Below the pieces are notes generated by a model. That model was not told where the DNA came from. It made no database searches and saw only the letters and a program-made list of their open reading frames with translations. The translations under genes were made by a program, and so were the position numbers. From Astropecten irregularis (Eukaryota > Echinodermata > Asteroidea > Paxillosida > Astropectinidae): DNA of 64,000 nucleotides. The DNA is taken from NCBI GenBank assembly GCA_963971285.1, contig OZ020255.1, positions 11,366,931-11,430,930 on the forward strand, read 5' to 3'. This document shows positions 40,201 to 55,200 of this stretch, one piece after another (position 1 is the stretch's first letter; each line of letters begins with the position of its first letter).

Positions 40201-43200
40201 AAATTTCCATGCGTTGTGTATCGCTTGTGATTGTTCTCTGGCTGTTGTTCGCTGACCGTGAATATCAAATGAAATTTTCAACGGTGATTTGTATTTTGTT
40301 TTATTGGGCAAGACATTTCTGTGCTAAGCAAATTGTTGTGCTTAGCAGCTCCATGAAATTGGCCCGTGGTCATTTGTACAATGGACACATTGTTGTAAAC
40401 CACTCATGCACGTTATTATCATGGCATTTTGTATCCATGTAAAAAGTATTAGTCATTACCAGAACACACACACTTAACAGCAAAATATTTCATCGGGTTC
40501 CCAGATATGCACTTTGATGTGGATTGAAAAAGGATTATCGTCGCCGATCTCGTTACAAAAGTAATGCATTCAAATGACATGAGCCTCCTATCAATACACT
40601 GGCAATACATGCACATAATGATTAGTTTATATATAATCATGATAATGCACATATTTTATACATACATGTAAACTAGTATTAGTAGACAGATGCCCTTTGA
40701 GAACAAACATCAATGTACGATATATGTCAGTCTTCTCAGAAAAATAAATGTACCGGTACATGGATTTGATTCAGTTACAATGTACAATGTACAAGGTACA
40801 GGTATTATGATACAATATTGGTAAAGGTCACATGAAGAACAGCACCCACACTTTTGTCTGATCAAACGTGTACATAAAATAATAAACCTTGGAAAATTTG
40901 AGCTCAATCGGACATTATTGTCATGAGGAAATAGCGAAAACCCGACTCAATTTTTCTTATAAAACATAAAGAATGGTTTCGATCTTACCCCGAGATCATA
41001 AAGAGAAAAACTGATCACTTGTTTTACTAAATGCTTTTTTTCATATAATTCATTAATTCTTTTCAAATCATTTATTTGTATATTTTATTCTTTTCTTAGT
41101 TGTTATTTATTTACTTTATTGGCTATTTTGTGCTGGAGAGTCAATTGTATTAATATTCATGATTGCCGGTAAATGCTTTTTGACAGGAAATTGACTATAA
41201 ATGTAATCTTCAAAATATATTCCGTAATAATCATAAATCTGAATATCTGTGACAAACAACGACATCTCCAACATACAATGGTAGTAAAATCACTATCACG
41301 TTTCAATTTGCTCTAAGGTTAAATAGCATAAAACACTACCATATGGTTCCTTAAATTGATGTCTTCTAAAGATCAACAAGAAAAAGCTACATCAAATGAA
41401 GCAGGGCAAACCAAAGGTGCACAAAATGCCTGGATCTCCTACGCCTACATGGTTTTTTTTTGGTACGCCTACACAACGTTCAGCGTGTTGACTCGGGGCT
41501 CCCTGATGTCGCCTGTGCATTTAAACAGAAGGTCAGATATTGTGCGGCCGTAACACATACGCATGTAGTTTTTAACACTTGTGTAATACACTGCGCACAC
41601 ACACAACCGACACCCGCACACACAAACACGACAGGGAGTTGGATGAATGGAGATAATTCTCAATGCTTATACACACGTTTCGTGATGTATTAAATAAGAC
41701 AGAATTCAGAGAACAGAATACAAAACACAGTTTAATATGGCATGTCATGTAATGCTGGGACTTTTATACGGTTAAAGGTTGACCGACCCGGATTTAATTA
41801 TCCGGTTACAAATTTCCACTTACCGTTAACCGAACCTGAAAGGAAGAAAAGTGACGAACCTTTGTCTCATACTCAGCAACCCCAAAACTGTAGAATTTCA
41901 GTCAGTTATTTTGTCTATTTTGCCAAGTAGAAACACACTTTTCACATACTGAGTCTAACAGAAACATTGTCTAATTGATCTAAATGTTTGATCTAAAGCA
42001 TAACATTATAAAAAGCATTCTGAAAGTGACAATCACATTGAAGAAGACGTATCATACCATAAATCGCACACGTTGCGCATGATTACATAGGTTAACCGTT
42101 AACCTGATATTTCTTTTTTTTTACAATCAGTAACCGTATGTGGATCGGTTTGCGGAAACACCATGTAATAATCATTCGTACTTTCGCACTTCGATATCGT
42201 TCACACTTCTCTAAATTAAGGTCTCAACGTTTCGACTAGTCTGCTCTAGTGTCCTCATCAGTTACCGGTTATGAAATTACCCGATTTTGCCCAGCACTAA
42301 TGCGACGTGACAAATTGACTGTAAACATGGACAATAGATGCAGAAGATAAATACCTTATTTTTGACATTTGTTTGGGGGGAGGGGATTTGTTTATTTACG
42401 GTACTCATTTGAAGATTATTGTAAGAGGGCCTAATGGTGTGACCAAAACAAGCCTTTGAGAAAAAAATACATTCTACTTGGATCCGTGGATCACTCACTC
42501 CATATTTGTAAAGTTCAGGCCGGTCTAACGTTAATGCACTATCACACTAACTCCTTCTCCCCTTGTCCCACGGGGTATTTTTTATACGGAATCCTCCTGT
42601 ATTTTGCAACTGAGCAAGATAGCACGCTTGGCTATTTTTAACAGGAAGATACCTGTTTGCGTAATCTTCCTTGCTCTATGGTGTATATATAGGTACATGT
42701 ATGTATTTAAAGGTAATACCATACTTCGGTTTTTGTCAAAGAAATGCAGATTCATGTTCGAAAATAGCAAGTAACTGTGAAATTCCCAGTCCCATACGGT
42801 GCACACTTTTGGGAAAAAAAACAGTGAAAAATGCTCACAGTATTATTTTAAAATTTCTTTTCACCGTTATTTCTGATCTCCAAAAGATCAAAATTGTTTT
42901 TGGTCATTGGTTTTACTCTTTCTGGTTATATACAGCATTTCGGACAGAAAACTTGTAACAGTATGTTTTTACCAATATCACCATCTTCATACCAGTTGTA
43001 CGTTATACCGGTAGGTAAATCTGAGAAGATTTCTGTTTCGGTATGCTACCAAAGTATGATAATACCTTTTAAGTATTGAAATCCTCTGAAATATATAACA
43101 GGTGAATGCCAGACCAATTAACCTGCCAAGATCCAATGCAAACACATTATACCATCATGGAGCAAGGAAGATAGCTCCGTGGTACCACAAAGCAATAAAG

Positions 43201-46200
43201 TATGTACTCCTCCAAAATATGGCGGAGTGTATGTAAATTTGTATCAATTTACATCATTAGAGCTACAACTCTATCTAAGTACCAAATCCTGCAAAAATCT
43301 AATACAGACCCACAGACTGACAGAGAAAAGTTACACATTAACATGAACAAATGCTGTGCACGCATCTAAACATCATCTAAACCTTCCTTGGAATTGTACT
43401 TTGAACTCAAGGTCTACAAACTGCAACGAGAGATTTCACGACGTACTCATAATATATATTCAGATCCTTCAACAACTGATTAATCACTAGCTCTGACAGT
43501 TCCATGTTATTCCTCTCATTAAATTTTTCATGTATTCAAAACTAAATTCAATTTTTCAGGCCACTTGTTTGTTTGTTTTTTTCATCCCATGTGAAATAAT
43601 ATTTATTTTCATTTCATTTTCTTTTCGTCTTTGATAAATATCCTGCTAGGATCGAAACACGTCAGGCCATCCTAACTCCAAGCTTTTCATTTTTTTTTCC
43701 ACTGTTCATTTTTTAAATCCTAAATTCACTTTTTGGGTCATGTGTATTTTTTTTTCAGCCCGTGCAAAATAATACTCATTTTCATTTCATTTGTCCCCCG
43801 GCGCCGTTCATTTTTAAAAATCCTCAATTCACTTTTTCCGATCACTTGCATGTTTTTTTTTCAGCCCATGTGAAATAATACTATTTTCCGTTCCATTTCC
43901 AAGACTTGAATTTAACGGAGGCCACGGCCTTCATTGCCCTAGTTCTTGGCCTTGGTGCCCCTTCAAATATTTCCATAGACATTATGATTTTCCAATGGAA
44001 GTGCCCCTTATAATAGTTAAGTGGCCTTGCCCTTTTCAGAACCAAATTTCAGACAGTGCATTTCTTTTCCGTTAATCCTCCTATTAATTGGAATAAATTA
44101 TCTAATAGCTTGTCTGACAGACATATGCCTGTCACCATCCACATTCGAAATGTGTACTGTGGATGGGATCGTGTTTCTTACGTGGCCGGCTAATGTCAGT
44201 GAGACTCTTGGTCTTGGAGGGGGGGGGGGGGGTGGTGGTTCCAGGTCAAAACATGTGAAACCAACTGAAACCCTATCTATGGGTACAAGCGCATACATTT
44301 AATCTTTAAGGTCAATTAGGCACTATCACTTATGTAATGTATATGGATGGAACTGAGTGTACCACAACAGGCTTTTTTTGCCAGACAATCTGCACACGTA
44401 ATTTGAACAAGCACATGTGTTTGCATAATTATTGCACATGATGAATATTTACTGTGCTTATTTGCACTGATTAATAAAGCAATAAGCATAGACAGCATTG
44501 ACTATAAATTCAAACAATTGGATATGTACTATTATTAAGCAAAGTTTGTTTGACATAAACAATATCCACATTTGGATAAAAAGGGAGAAAATGCTTATAA
44601 AATATCATTTAAAAAATAGCAATACTGTAACTACAGTGGCCTCATCGTTAGATCCTATCGCTGGCCTCATATCTAGGTCCCCTGCAAAAGCATTGGGCAA
44701 TGTATAATTGTATGTACATGTACATGTACATGCTGTACAAAAGACACGTAGACTGCCAATATTTCATAAAAACTCAATAGAATAATATAATTACTGGAGG
44801 AATGCATATAATGTACACATCACATAAACATAGCCAAATTGCCCAATGAAGACCTGAGGAGAATATCAATATTCAAATTACGGTAAGTATCAATTTGCAT
44901 AAAATGGCATTTTGAATATCGGCTTACATGTGTGTAGGTGGAATATGATTAGACTTTAATTTGAATGTACAATACAGGTATATGCCAGCAGGGGTCATGG
45001 TCATACTGTAGCACGATAAAAGAACTCTTTATATTTCAGCTATTTACCTTTTTTCTAATTTAATCATCTAATAACCACAAGGGAATTTGACTGAATTTTA
45101 AGTCATTGAAAGGTGAACAAAGAAAAATTGACTGGAGCGGAATTTGAAGTTTTCGCACCAGCGACCTCAGGAATACTGTACCGGCGCTCTTACCAACTGA
45201 GCTATCCAACTCTACATTGGCGGTGTCCCTGATAGTCCATTTGTTTCTAATTTTACGCTTATTTGGCGCTTAAGTGTCATTATACAGGAGTCGTTCTACC
45301 AAAGCTTAGCACAATTCAAGACAGTATCCCTCATTACAATGGCAATGCTCTAATTATTAATGACTCCTATAATTAATGCTGTTGTACATTGTGCTTTTCC
45401 CTTTTTAAGGTGCAAAAATTGATTTCCTTCTCATTGTATTGATGCACCTGCATTAAGGAAAGCGCACACTGTGACAAATCCTGCCTTTGCCTGGTGAAGT
45501 AACTTACACAATACCACCTGTTTCTATCCATGTACTAAGGTGTGTGTTTACTTCCCATTGTCCACTGGCATACTGCAGGCAGATTCAATTTATATCATCG
45601 GCACTAAATTCATCGAAATCAAATCATGCGGAGGGCAGAGTTTTATTTGGAGCAGTATTTGCCTAAAAGAAAGAACAAATTCCCTCCATGATAGAGCCTG
45701 AAATTAATGCAGAATCACGGTGTACAACTAAAGGGTGCTGATAAATCAAAGAAAAGCATCAGAAATACTAGAAATTTATCAAATTGAGCTACATGTATTG
45801 ATAAGGACTACAAAGAATTCAATTCAACTCTCATTTAGGCCTATCGATATATATATTCATTCATTTCTGCTTCAGTGGTAAACGTACGTGAGCGTATGGA
45901 TTTTAATGAAAGTGAGGATCTAAATGAAACTATGATTACAACAGCAAAGCCTTTGCATTATAATTATTCTAAAATGATTGTTGGCTACCAAAACATCTCA
46001 ACGAAATGACAATACGATAAAAACCGGCTTACAGATGTGAATCACCACTTTATAATGCAGCTGCAATGCAAATTTCTCGGGGGAAATTGTAGCCATGGCG
46101 TAAAATAGAAAGAGATTAACTGACAGCTTACAACAATTTACTCTCCCTGTCAGAGTTAAGAAGTGTCCGGTTTTACAAGATTTGCAGGGAGGTAAAAAAA

Positions 46201-49200
46201 CTGCTTGACTAACAGACAGATCGGCTTTCTATGTCCCACCAGGCATAATCAAATACAGGTGTTTGTTGAAAGGTTCGTGGCTTACCAAACAGAGATCAAT
46301 GTGTGATCAGAATCATAAGGAATTATGCAGTTTTATTTATAACCAATTACGAACACTCTCTGAATCCATGCACATGCTCTATGCGAGAGTGGAATCAGGT
46401 ACTACAGTGTATCATACTTTGGTAGGAAACCAAAACAGACATGTGCACAGATTTACGCATAACTTACGCTCTAATACAGGGTATAAAGATATAAACATAC
46501 CATCATAAAATGCTGTATTTTTCCCAGTAACAAAATACCGAAAACAGTTTCTCCAAGATCAAAACCTCACAATTACAATGATCTCATAATTTAGCATAAC
46601 AATTGCAATGGTTTTTTTTATGTTTCCCATGATTGACTGAGGTGAACATTTCACAGATTTGTTTTTATTCCATGACAAATCATATTATCAACAGACCGCA
46701 GCTCTTCTATCAACTTAAATAACCAAAGTATGATCTGAGCACGTTTAATGTTGAAAAGATATCTACCTGAAACAAGTTTTGTATCCAGTACTTTTCAAAA
46801 TGGTTTGCAATCAGCAGCTGAAAGTGAAAATCAAAATAATGTATTGACTCTGTGCAGTGTATTAGTCTTCTTCGAATAGAATTATGAGGGATTTTGTTCC
46901 TTGCGTTCATTCACTTTCGTCCACTCTCTAAATTCTAAAGACATGAGAGATGCTTGGAGTTAGGAGGGTATGACGCATTTCGATCCTGGCAGGATCTTTA
47001 CCGAAGGCTAAAAAATATGTTGCGGTTTATTACTTGTATTAAGTTCTAAAGAGAGCAAGTAGGAAGTAGGAACGAGACAATTTTGACTGAAAACCACTCT
47101 GATCTTAAGATGAAATGCTCTGCGAAATACTCAATCCAGGACTTGGGTAATTTCAAGTGAAAATCCAATCTACTCGACTTGATTTAATTCACTCTAAAAC
47201 GTCTGGTGCCTTGTTTCAGTCGGTGGGAATGACATTTTTACTCAAAAAGAGTGAATTTTCACTCTTTAGAAATAAGAGAGAAGTCCATACAATGTACATG
47301 AAACTTGTTTACACCGAAGATTTGTTAAATAATGCAACCTTTGACTGTCTTGTTCTAACTTAATCATGTTCTCTTATCCCTTCTTTAGGGCAAAAAAACA
47401 GCCCAAATTCAACACTGCAGTATCCCTATGGCACATTCTGCTGAAGCACGTACACGTATCATGCAAGCAATCAAGCCCTGTATACGGTACTAAAAGTTCA
47501 AGAGTTACCCTTGCATGTCCCAAGACCTTCAATATCTTCCATTTTTAACGCGGATTTTGTAATGGCTACGTTTTTAATATTATCTTGCCCTTCTTCTAGT
47601 TTAAAATCAAATCTTTCTTCATCACATCCACAAAAAGAATTTGCAATAAGTAGTTTTGGGTTTTTTTTAGAGCAATGTTTTCAAAATAAAATGAAAATCT
47701 CCAGCTAGGTTTGTTACATGTATAATATTATCCTGCCCTTGTCACATTTTAAATTTTTAAAATCAAAACTTCCTTCGTCACATACGCAGAATGTTTTTTT
47801 TAGAGTCAATGTAATCAAAAGAAATATTTAAGGATTTCCCAAATTCTGAAATTTCTAAATGAGAGACACACCCATGGGATCCACGCACTTGGGTAATCTA
47901 CTGTGTTTCAGTCAATTCCAATTCAAAACATACATGTATGAATAGAACAGTATCTTTTGTAATTACTTATTTAAAGGTAGGCCTAGTACTTTGATAAAAA
48001 CCAAAGTATGATACTACCTTAAATGCCAGTTGAAGAAAATAAGTACTACTTATTACATGTGTAATATTGTACCATCCACTGGCTTGTAAGCATTATGCTC
48101 ACATATTTGTGAATAGGGCTCCTCGCTCATGACGTCACATTCAGATGTTCGCAAGTTGCCCAATTAACTTACACGTAAATGTGAAATTTGTCCGAACATC
48201 CGGGTAACTATAGCTGTCGATATAAAGGGCGTATTCTATAAATTGCTCAAGCGCAAACTAGAGCCCTATTGAGGCATGTTATCAAATTCCTTGAATAATC
48301 ATGCCAATTTTTCTTTGAAATAAAAAAAAATAATAATAACACCGGTAATGTATCTTTAACATCTTCTGATTCAATTCCACATTACCAGTAGTCAATGCTA
48401 CTGCTATTAAAAAAAGAAGGTAACAATTTTATCACTCTGTCACTCAATCATCCACAACGACTTAAAAAAAAATAAATTAAGAGGTTAATTTTTCATGCAG
48501 GGTTCTCTCCATGAGCGCAGCATGAAGCTCCGCTGCTTGGAAGCACCTAGAGTCAGTGGGCGTAATGTGATTTCTTCTTCTCCTTCTTCAAATACTTCAT
48601 TCAGTGTCAGGTCTAAACATGTGAACGGTAAAGGGCAGCCATTTGTTTATCACGGGGACAGTTTGAGGAGTCGGCCGACCAATAATTTTATAAGACTTGA
48701 CGATCTGTGAGAATCAGATGGCCATTTGTAATGGATACGTATTCAGGAAAATGCTTTCTTAAGGAACTGACACTATTACGAAGGAGGACGGCTCTGAGAT
48801 TGCTTTGTCACATGTACATGTACGAACTTAGATTAGATACATGCACATGCGCATGTACATGTGTGTACAAATGTATAATTACAAATGGGGTATTAGGGGG
48901 ACACGTTAGCATCTAAAAGTGGGCATTAGGGAGACAACGGGACTTAGGGAGACTTTTCGATGTCTCCTGACCCTAAGGTACCAGCTACCTTTTAAAGACA
49001 TATTTTTATTGTCCATATTTTAATAGGAGACAGAGAATGCTCTCAATATGAACATATGTCAATTTCAAGTTCATTGGTTTGGAGGATATTTAGAACTGAT
49101 AGGTAAGTATTTTTGTGCACGACCCTATGGGAAAGTCTCCCTAAGGTCCCATCCTCGTTTAATAATATACTTCTACATGTATGCACAGTGACTTTCTATT

Positions 49201-52200
49201 AACAACAAAACCCACCAAAACAAAGAAAGTAATTAATGAAATCTTTAAGAAATTTGTGTACCTTTATATTATTTGAAACTAAAATACAGCTAGGGAAAGC
49301 AAAACCAATAATTTGCAGTGAAAATTCAGAAATCATTTCAAACAACCTTCATTTAAAAAAATCAGGAGCGGACCAAGGATTTTCAAAAAGGGGGGGGGGG
49401 GCGTGGACATAAAATGCGCCAATTCAATAGCGACGAATGCATTTCGGGGCGATCAAAGCTAACAAATTTTGTCTCCCCCACCCCTCTTTTTTCTTCTCTT
49501 TTTGAGTTTTTTACTCTTTCTTAATGTTTTCCTTTCCTTTTCTTTTCTTTTCTTTCTTTCTTTTTTGCTAGAAGAAAAGGGGGGCGTGTGCCCCTGGATC
49601 CACCCCTGAAAATAGTGAATTTAGATGAGTTACCATAGCCTCCAACACAAAGTACACCAAGCTACATGTAGATGCTTTTTTTCTATGGTCGATATTTTAT
49701 ATAATATGAACAATGTATAGGCCCCCATAGGCCTACACTCTAGTATACTGTACATGTAGGCTTATTTTTTATAGCATGTGTATTATGACATGTTTGTTGA
49801 AATAACATGCACGCATGTACAGAGTAGGCCCTATATTCTGTTATTTATTACAAAGGCTTCATCCAAAATGCAAATCAATTTTACATGCAGAGGGAATCAA
49901 TCATTTTCTGTCTGTGGATTGAGTTATTTCTGCAGAGCTCAAATTTAACCAAAGCACTGGATCTAAATTTGGACGATGCAATAAAAAAAGTGTGCATGTA
50001 AATTATGGCGTTGCCATGTGTTGCCATTGAAATATTACAGATGAGAACATCCAAAATATTTTAACGGTACTTTTCTACCAGCACCATCTTCATACCCTGT
50101 AAGTTATACGTAAATCTGTAAAGATTTCTGTTTCGGTATGCCACCAAAGTATGATGCTTCCTTTAAATAGTCAAAACTCTTTCCCTCATTAACAAAATTT
50201 AAGAAGAATTTCACAACAGTCCATTAGATTTTCAAATAATTTATTCCTTCTTGCATTTTAAAAGGTTGGTTACCTAACCAACATGTAAGATGCGAGTTGA
50301 CACCTATTTTGGTTTCTTACCAAAGTATGATACTAGCTTTAACCAGTTAACATCATCGCTCATTTCCTTCTGTAAACTGTACAAAATTCATGCTTGGCAC
50401 TATCAGGATCAATCTTTAGACAACCAGCAAATTTCCAACTTCTAAGCAAATCTGAACACCCATTAACAACTTGATTTGACATGGACATGCCGTCGCCCAT
50501 GGGCAGCTGCACTTTAACCAAAGAAATTTTCAAGATCTCTAAGGAAGGAGGAAAATTACCACCAATCTGCCAATTCACCCCAGAGTGCAACTAATGAAAT
50601 TGTGCAGATTACTTGCAATGCTCTGGAGAGGCACACCTGTATCAGTAGCCATCACTGATGACCATGTAGTGTTCAGTGCTGGCTTTAAGCTTAAGGGCTT
50701 TTCACACTATCCAAAATCTTGGGGTTGGAACAGGATCAAACCACAAGATTTTTTTCAACCCTTTTCACACTAGAACATTTTCAACCCCGAGCCAACCCGG
50801 GTAGGATGGCCCATTAAACCGGATCAAAATTAACCCTGGTAGGGAGCAGGATTGAAAATCTCAACCCGGTTCCAAACTGCATTTTGCGCCATGATCTGTG
50901 TTGTATTTTGAGCCAGTTCATCATAAACGTAGTGTGAATGTTGCGTCTCTTCGATCCGGTTAAAAAACTTACAGGGCTGAACTGGGGCGGATCCGGGTTG
51001 GTCTCAACATGGATCGAAAAGGAGATAGTGTGAAAAGGCCTTCAGAGTTAGACCTTCTACAATGTACTTGGTCCCAGTCATGGCATGAAGGCATAGGCAA
51101 TGCCATACACTATAGCTAGTTATCTTGTGATTCTTTGGCATTGAAAGATGCAACCTACAGGTTTTCCATATATTAATTTTCACAAAACTGGAATTGTAAA
51201 AAATGCATATCCGCGACTAACAGCCAATCAGTATGAGTACCTAAACACCAAATACCAATAGATAGCAATGCCCAATAACAAATACCCACATGTATTAAGT
51301 AAACAAAAACCCTCCAATAACCAATATTTACATATTATATGTACTTGACATACAATCCGCTCTTGATGAATTCCAATACCTATCTAATCAATAGCCACTA
51401 CCCAATCAAATAACACTGCTAATACTCTCATTACTCTCATTACATGATTTGATTTGGATTTGATCATACGAATTGAATGGTCCTATCTGTCATTCAATTA
51501 ATTGATAATAGATCATCAGTTCTGGGGTCAATTTCACCAAACTTATCGTAACTTACTAAAAGTAGGACTTATGATGCATATAGTGCAGCCCTACAAAGGA
51601 TAGGCCTCCTACGATGGGTTATCCTGTCGTAACACGAGTTACGAGTGATCGTAGGGTTTCGTGAAAATCAAACCCCGATGTCACAATTTGTAACAAAAAG
51701 TCTCCCTCCAGAGACACTAGGTGTGTAGTAAAATCACCTTGACAGGTGTTCTTCACATTAAATTCCATTACAATCAAATCAAATCTCCGCACCTCAGATG
51801 ATCAACACCAATATTAAATGTATCATTAAGAGTCATCAGTTAATGTGTGTGACACCTGCCACTTGCGTTTAACTATAGCAACATGGTGAAATAAGCTCAC
51901 ATTAAGTTTTGTTTGATCATGTATGACGCACAAAATGCAAATTAGTTTCCACTCTCTCAATGTTCACATAGCTCATTGTATTTATCCTTTATCTATTTAT
52001 TTTTGCTTTTAGGCATTTTTTTTTGCATTGGCATAATAGTGTCATGTCCGTTACGGTCACAAGAAGTGCATTTTCTCTACAACTATTCAATGAAATAATT
52101 ACATATAATTTACTACATACATGTATGTCACTGATAGTTAAATGTGTCTGATAAGCCTAATTAAAATTGTTTGCAAACTGCCAATCCTTTTTTGTGATCC

Positions 52201-55200
52201 TCTGAATAAGGCAAAAACTGTGTGATTGTCATGTCCGTTACGCTGGAATTGCCCATTTCCAATATTTATTTTCCAATAACTATGTGATCTGCTGGAGAAG
52301 TATGAAACAAATGTTTATCTGAATCTGAATCTGGTTGCTTTGTCAAGTCTAAGAATTTGATTCCTCCTTCATGCATGGAAAGCAGTGTCCCAATGATAAA
52401 AATTATTGCGACAGTAATGTTTTAAACATTACTGTCGCAATCATGTTAATAAACTGGTTACAAATAAAGGAAAATTTCGCAGTCCTGGAAAAGCCACGAT
52501 ACCATGGATACTGTCCGCTGTTATTCTGATCTCCCAGCCAATGGCCGTGATGCCCATTTCGCTTCAAATATTCATTGATTTCTGCAATGGCCTTACTTAA
52601 TACTTATAAATACTCCTTTGATGAAATATGTTTATGAAACAAAAGGTCTGACATAAAATAATAGGCTATCAATCGCATTGTCGTAGTGCACAATATATAC
52701 TGTATGCATGTACCGTACATAGAATGTTATTCAATTATGAAAATAATTATCTTGACTAAGTTAGGCTTGTTCTACATTAATCTTATATAAATCTCAAGGG
52801 TAAACATGTTCAAACATGCCACGATGTATCCTAATTAGTTGCTGACTTTGTCTTATTGCATCTACTGTACGTGCGTCCACACCCCCATTCATCATGATGT
52901 ATAATGTGTACACATACGTCATAACACTAGGTATGAGGACTTCACTAATGGTGATTCACTGACCCATACCAAGTGTACACATGCAATCTAGTACATGTGT
53001 GCAAGCATGCTGTACTGAGAACCATATGGTACGTTCTAAAACCAAATTCATGAACAAAGCATCTTTGAATTATGTATTCTGGGAAGAAACTACAAGATGG
53101 ATTTGTGAATATTAAATGAATTTTGCTCGGGAGAAAGATAATGTGGATTTGGTAACTAATCACATGTATGTTAAAAATTGTATACACTGTATACCAAATT
53201 TTCAGTTTTCCATAGGTTTGTGCACAAACATGGATACAGAGCAGTTTTCATAGCACACAGCAATTAGCAATATTGGTACGGTAGTTCGTATTATTCAAAT
53301 AGCTCTTAGAATGAAGTGATAAATAAACCATTCAAAATATGTGTTAGTATGCATGCCTTGTTCAAATATTATTTAGCTTTCAAAATTTGAACAAATTTGT
53401 GCATGGCAAACAAAAAATAAATAATAATTTAAAAAAATAATTTAAACATTCGGAAGATTAGAAAAATAGGATTCATCTTGATTTACATGCCCACGAACAA
53501 TTCACTATTGACTACTGAGATCACGCAATTAAGTACACCTACTCAACAGAATCTGCCACAAACAGTATGGCTATACATGCTGGCGACATGTAGCCATTCT
53601 GTACACAATTCAATAATGCAAATATATCCCCTGATTGTAATGACGTCAATGGTACACTATGAGAGTTAATTTCATACACTCCGCCATGACTAGGCCTACA
53701 TGGAGATTGTATAGTAGAGGTCAGTACCAGACCAAATGCAGAGAACAGAGAAATACCATGAGTATTATAATTCACCACGCAGCAATATTGTACATACGTA
53801 CAGACTATATACGTCAAATACACATTGACGGTGAATGAATGTACAAAGAGTAGATTTTCAATTGGTAAAATGACCGAATCATCAATTCTGTACACAATTC
53901 ATTTGCTTCCAATAACATCAGAATATATAAGGGTCCATGTTTTTAATTAAGTTTATGACTGCTGAATATCTGTAAACCAGGTACTGTTTCTTAAAGGTAG
54001 TATCATACTTTGGTAGCATACCGAAACAGAAATCTTCACAAATTTACCTATAACTTACAGGGTATAAAGATGGTGATGGTAGAAACATGGTATTCAGAAA
54101 AGAGTAAAACCAGTGACCAAAATAATTTTTGATCTTTTAAAGATCAAAAATAAAAGAGAAAACACTGAAGAAATACTGTGGCTGTTTTTCACTGTTTTCT
54201 CAAAAAGTGGGCACCGTTTGGGGCTGAAATTTCCACACATGACTGTTACTGTATCTTCCTAACCCTTCCTTCATATTTTTGCCCATGGATCTGTAATTTC
54301 TATGACAAAAACCAAAGTATGATATTACCCTTAAATAAAAATAACAATAAAAACAAGATAATGTCCAGGGTGACCTTTTGCAAGGATACACGGCGCTTAG
54401 GCATGTTGGGGGTATACAGCCAAAAGAAAAAAATGAATCAAAAAGGGAAATATTTTTTACAATTTACATGGTCTGATGGTATGATTGAATGCGTGCTTTA
54501 AACAGATCAAGTGATAAAGCTGTCTAAATATCGTACCGGGGAAAGATTGTTCGAGTACCAGTGATGACAATTGCCTGGCTCCCTGCATTTTTGGCGACAG
54601 CGTATAATCGTATGAGGCACAACCAGATTACCGGTAGATTGCGGGCGACGATCAGCCAAGATCAAAAATATTTTTTTTATAAGTTGCATTTTTTTTTTGT
54701 CTGTGGAAGGATATAGTGAGACAGAGATGGCAGACGTATCCTTGTCACCTGTCATGCTTGTTTAATAAAAAGAAAAAAATCTGTAAAAATGTGTAATATT
54801 GTTTACACAAATTTGATCATTTCAGTAATTTAATTTCTACCTTACACATTATGGGTAATGGTTTACAACATCACCCCATGGATACGTATTAAGAGTTCTA
54901 AAAATGTTTATTACCATTCAAAAATTTACTTTCTACAATTTAAAGCAACCCTTCTTTTATAAGAATTTTCTGGTTTCTGGAATTTTGTATGCTGTTTTCA
55001 CTAAGAAAACGAGTAACAATTTTAGCCATTTTTGGTAGCGAGTCTGCAGTTTTCTTTTCAATGTGTCACATGTGCTGTTATCTTTCCGCTGTGCGTGCTT
55101 TGTGTCGTTCTTCGTGTCAATGATTCCCTTCGTAATTTCCCTAAAAACACAAGACCCTGCCTATTTGTACATCCACATGGATATATGAAACCTAGTTCAT

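Noticed and set aside
48886-49160. Interstitial telomere repeat
   Set aside because: TTAGGG occurs only as part of TTAGGGAGAC motifs in a MITE and is never tandem.
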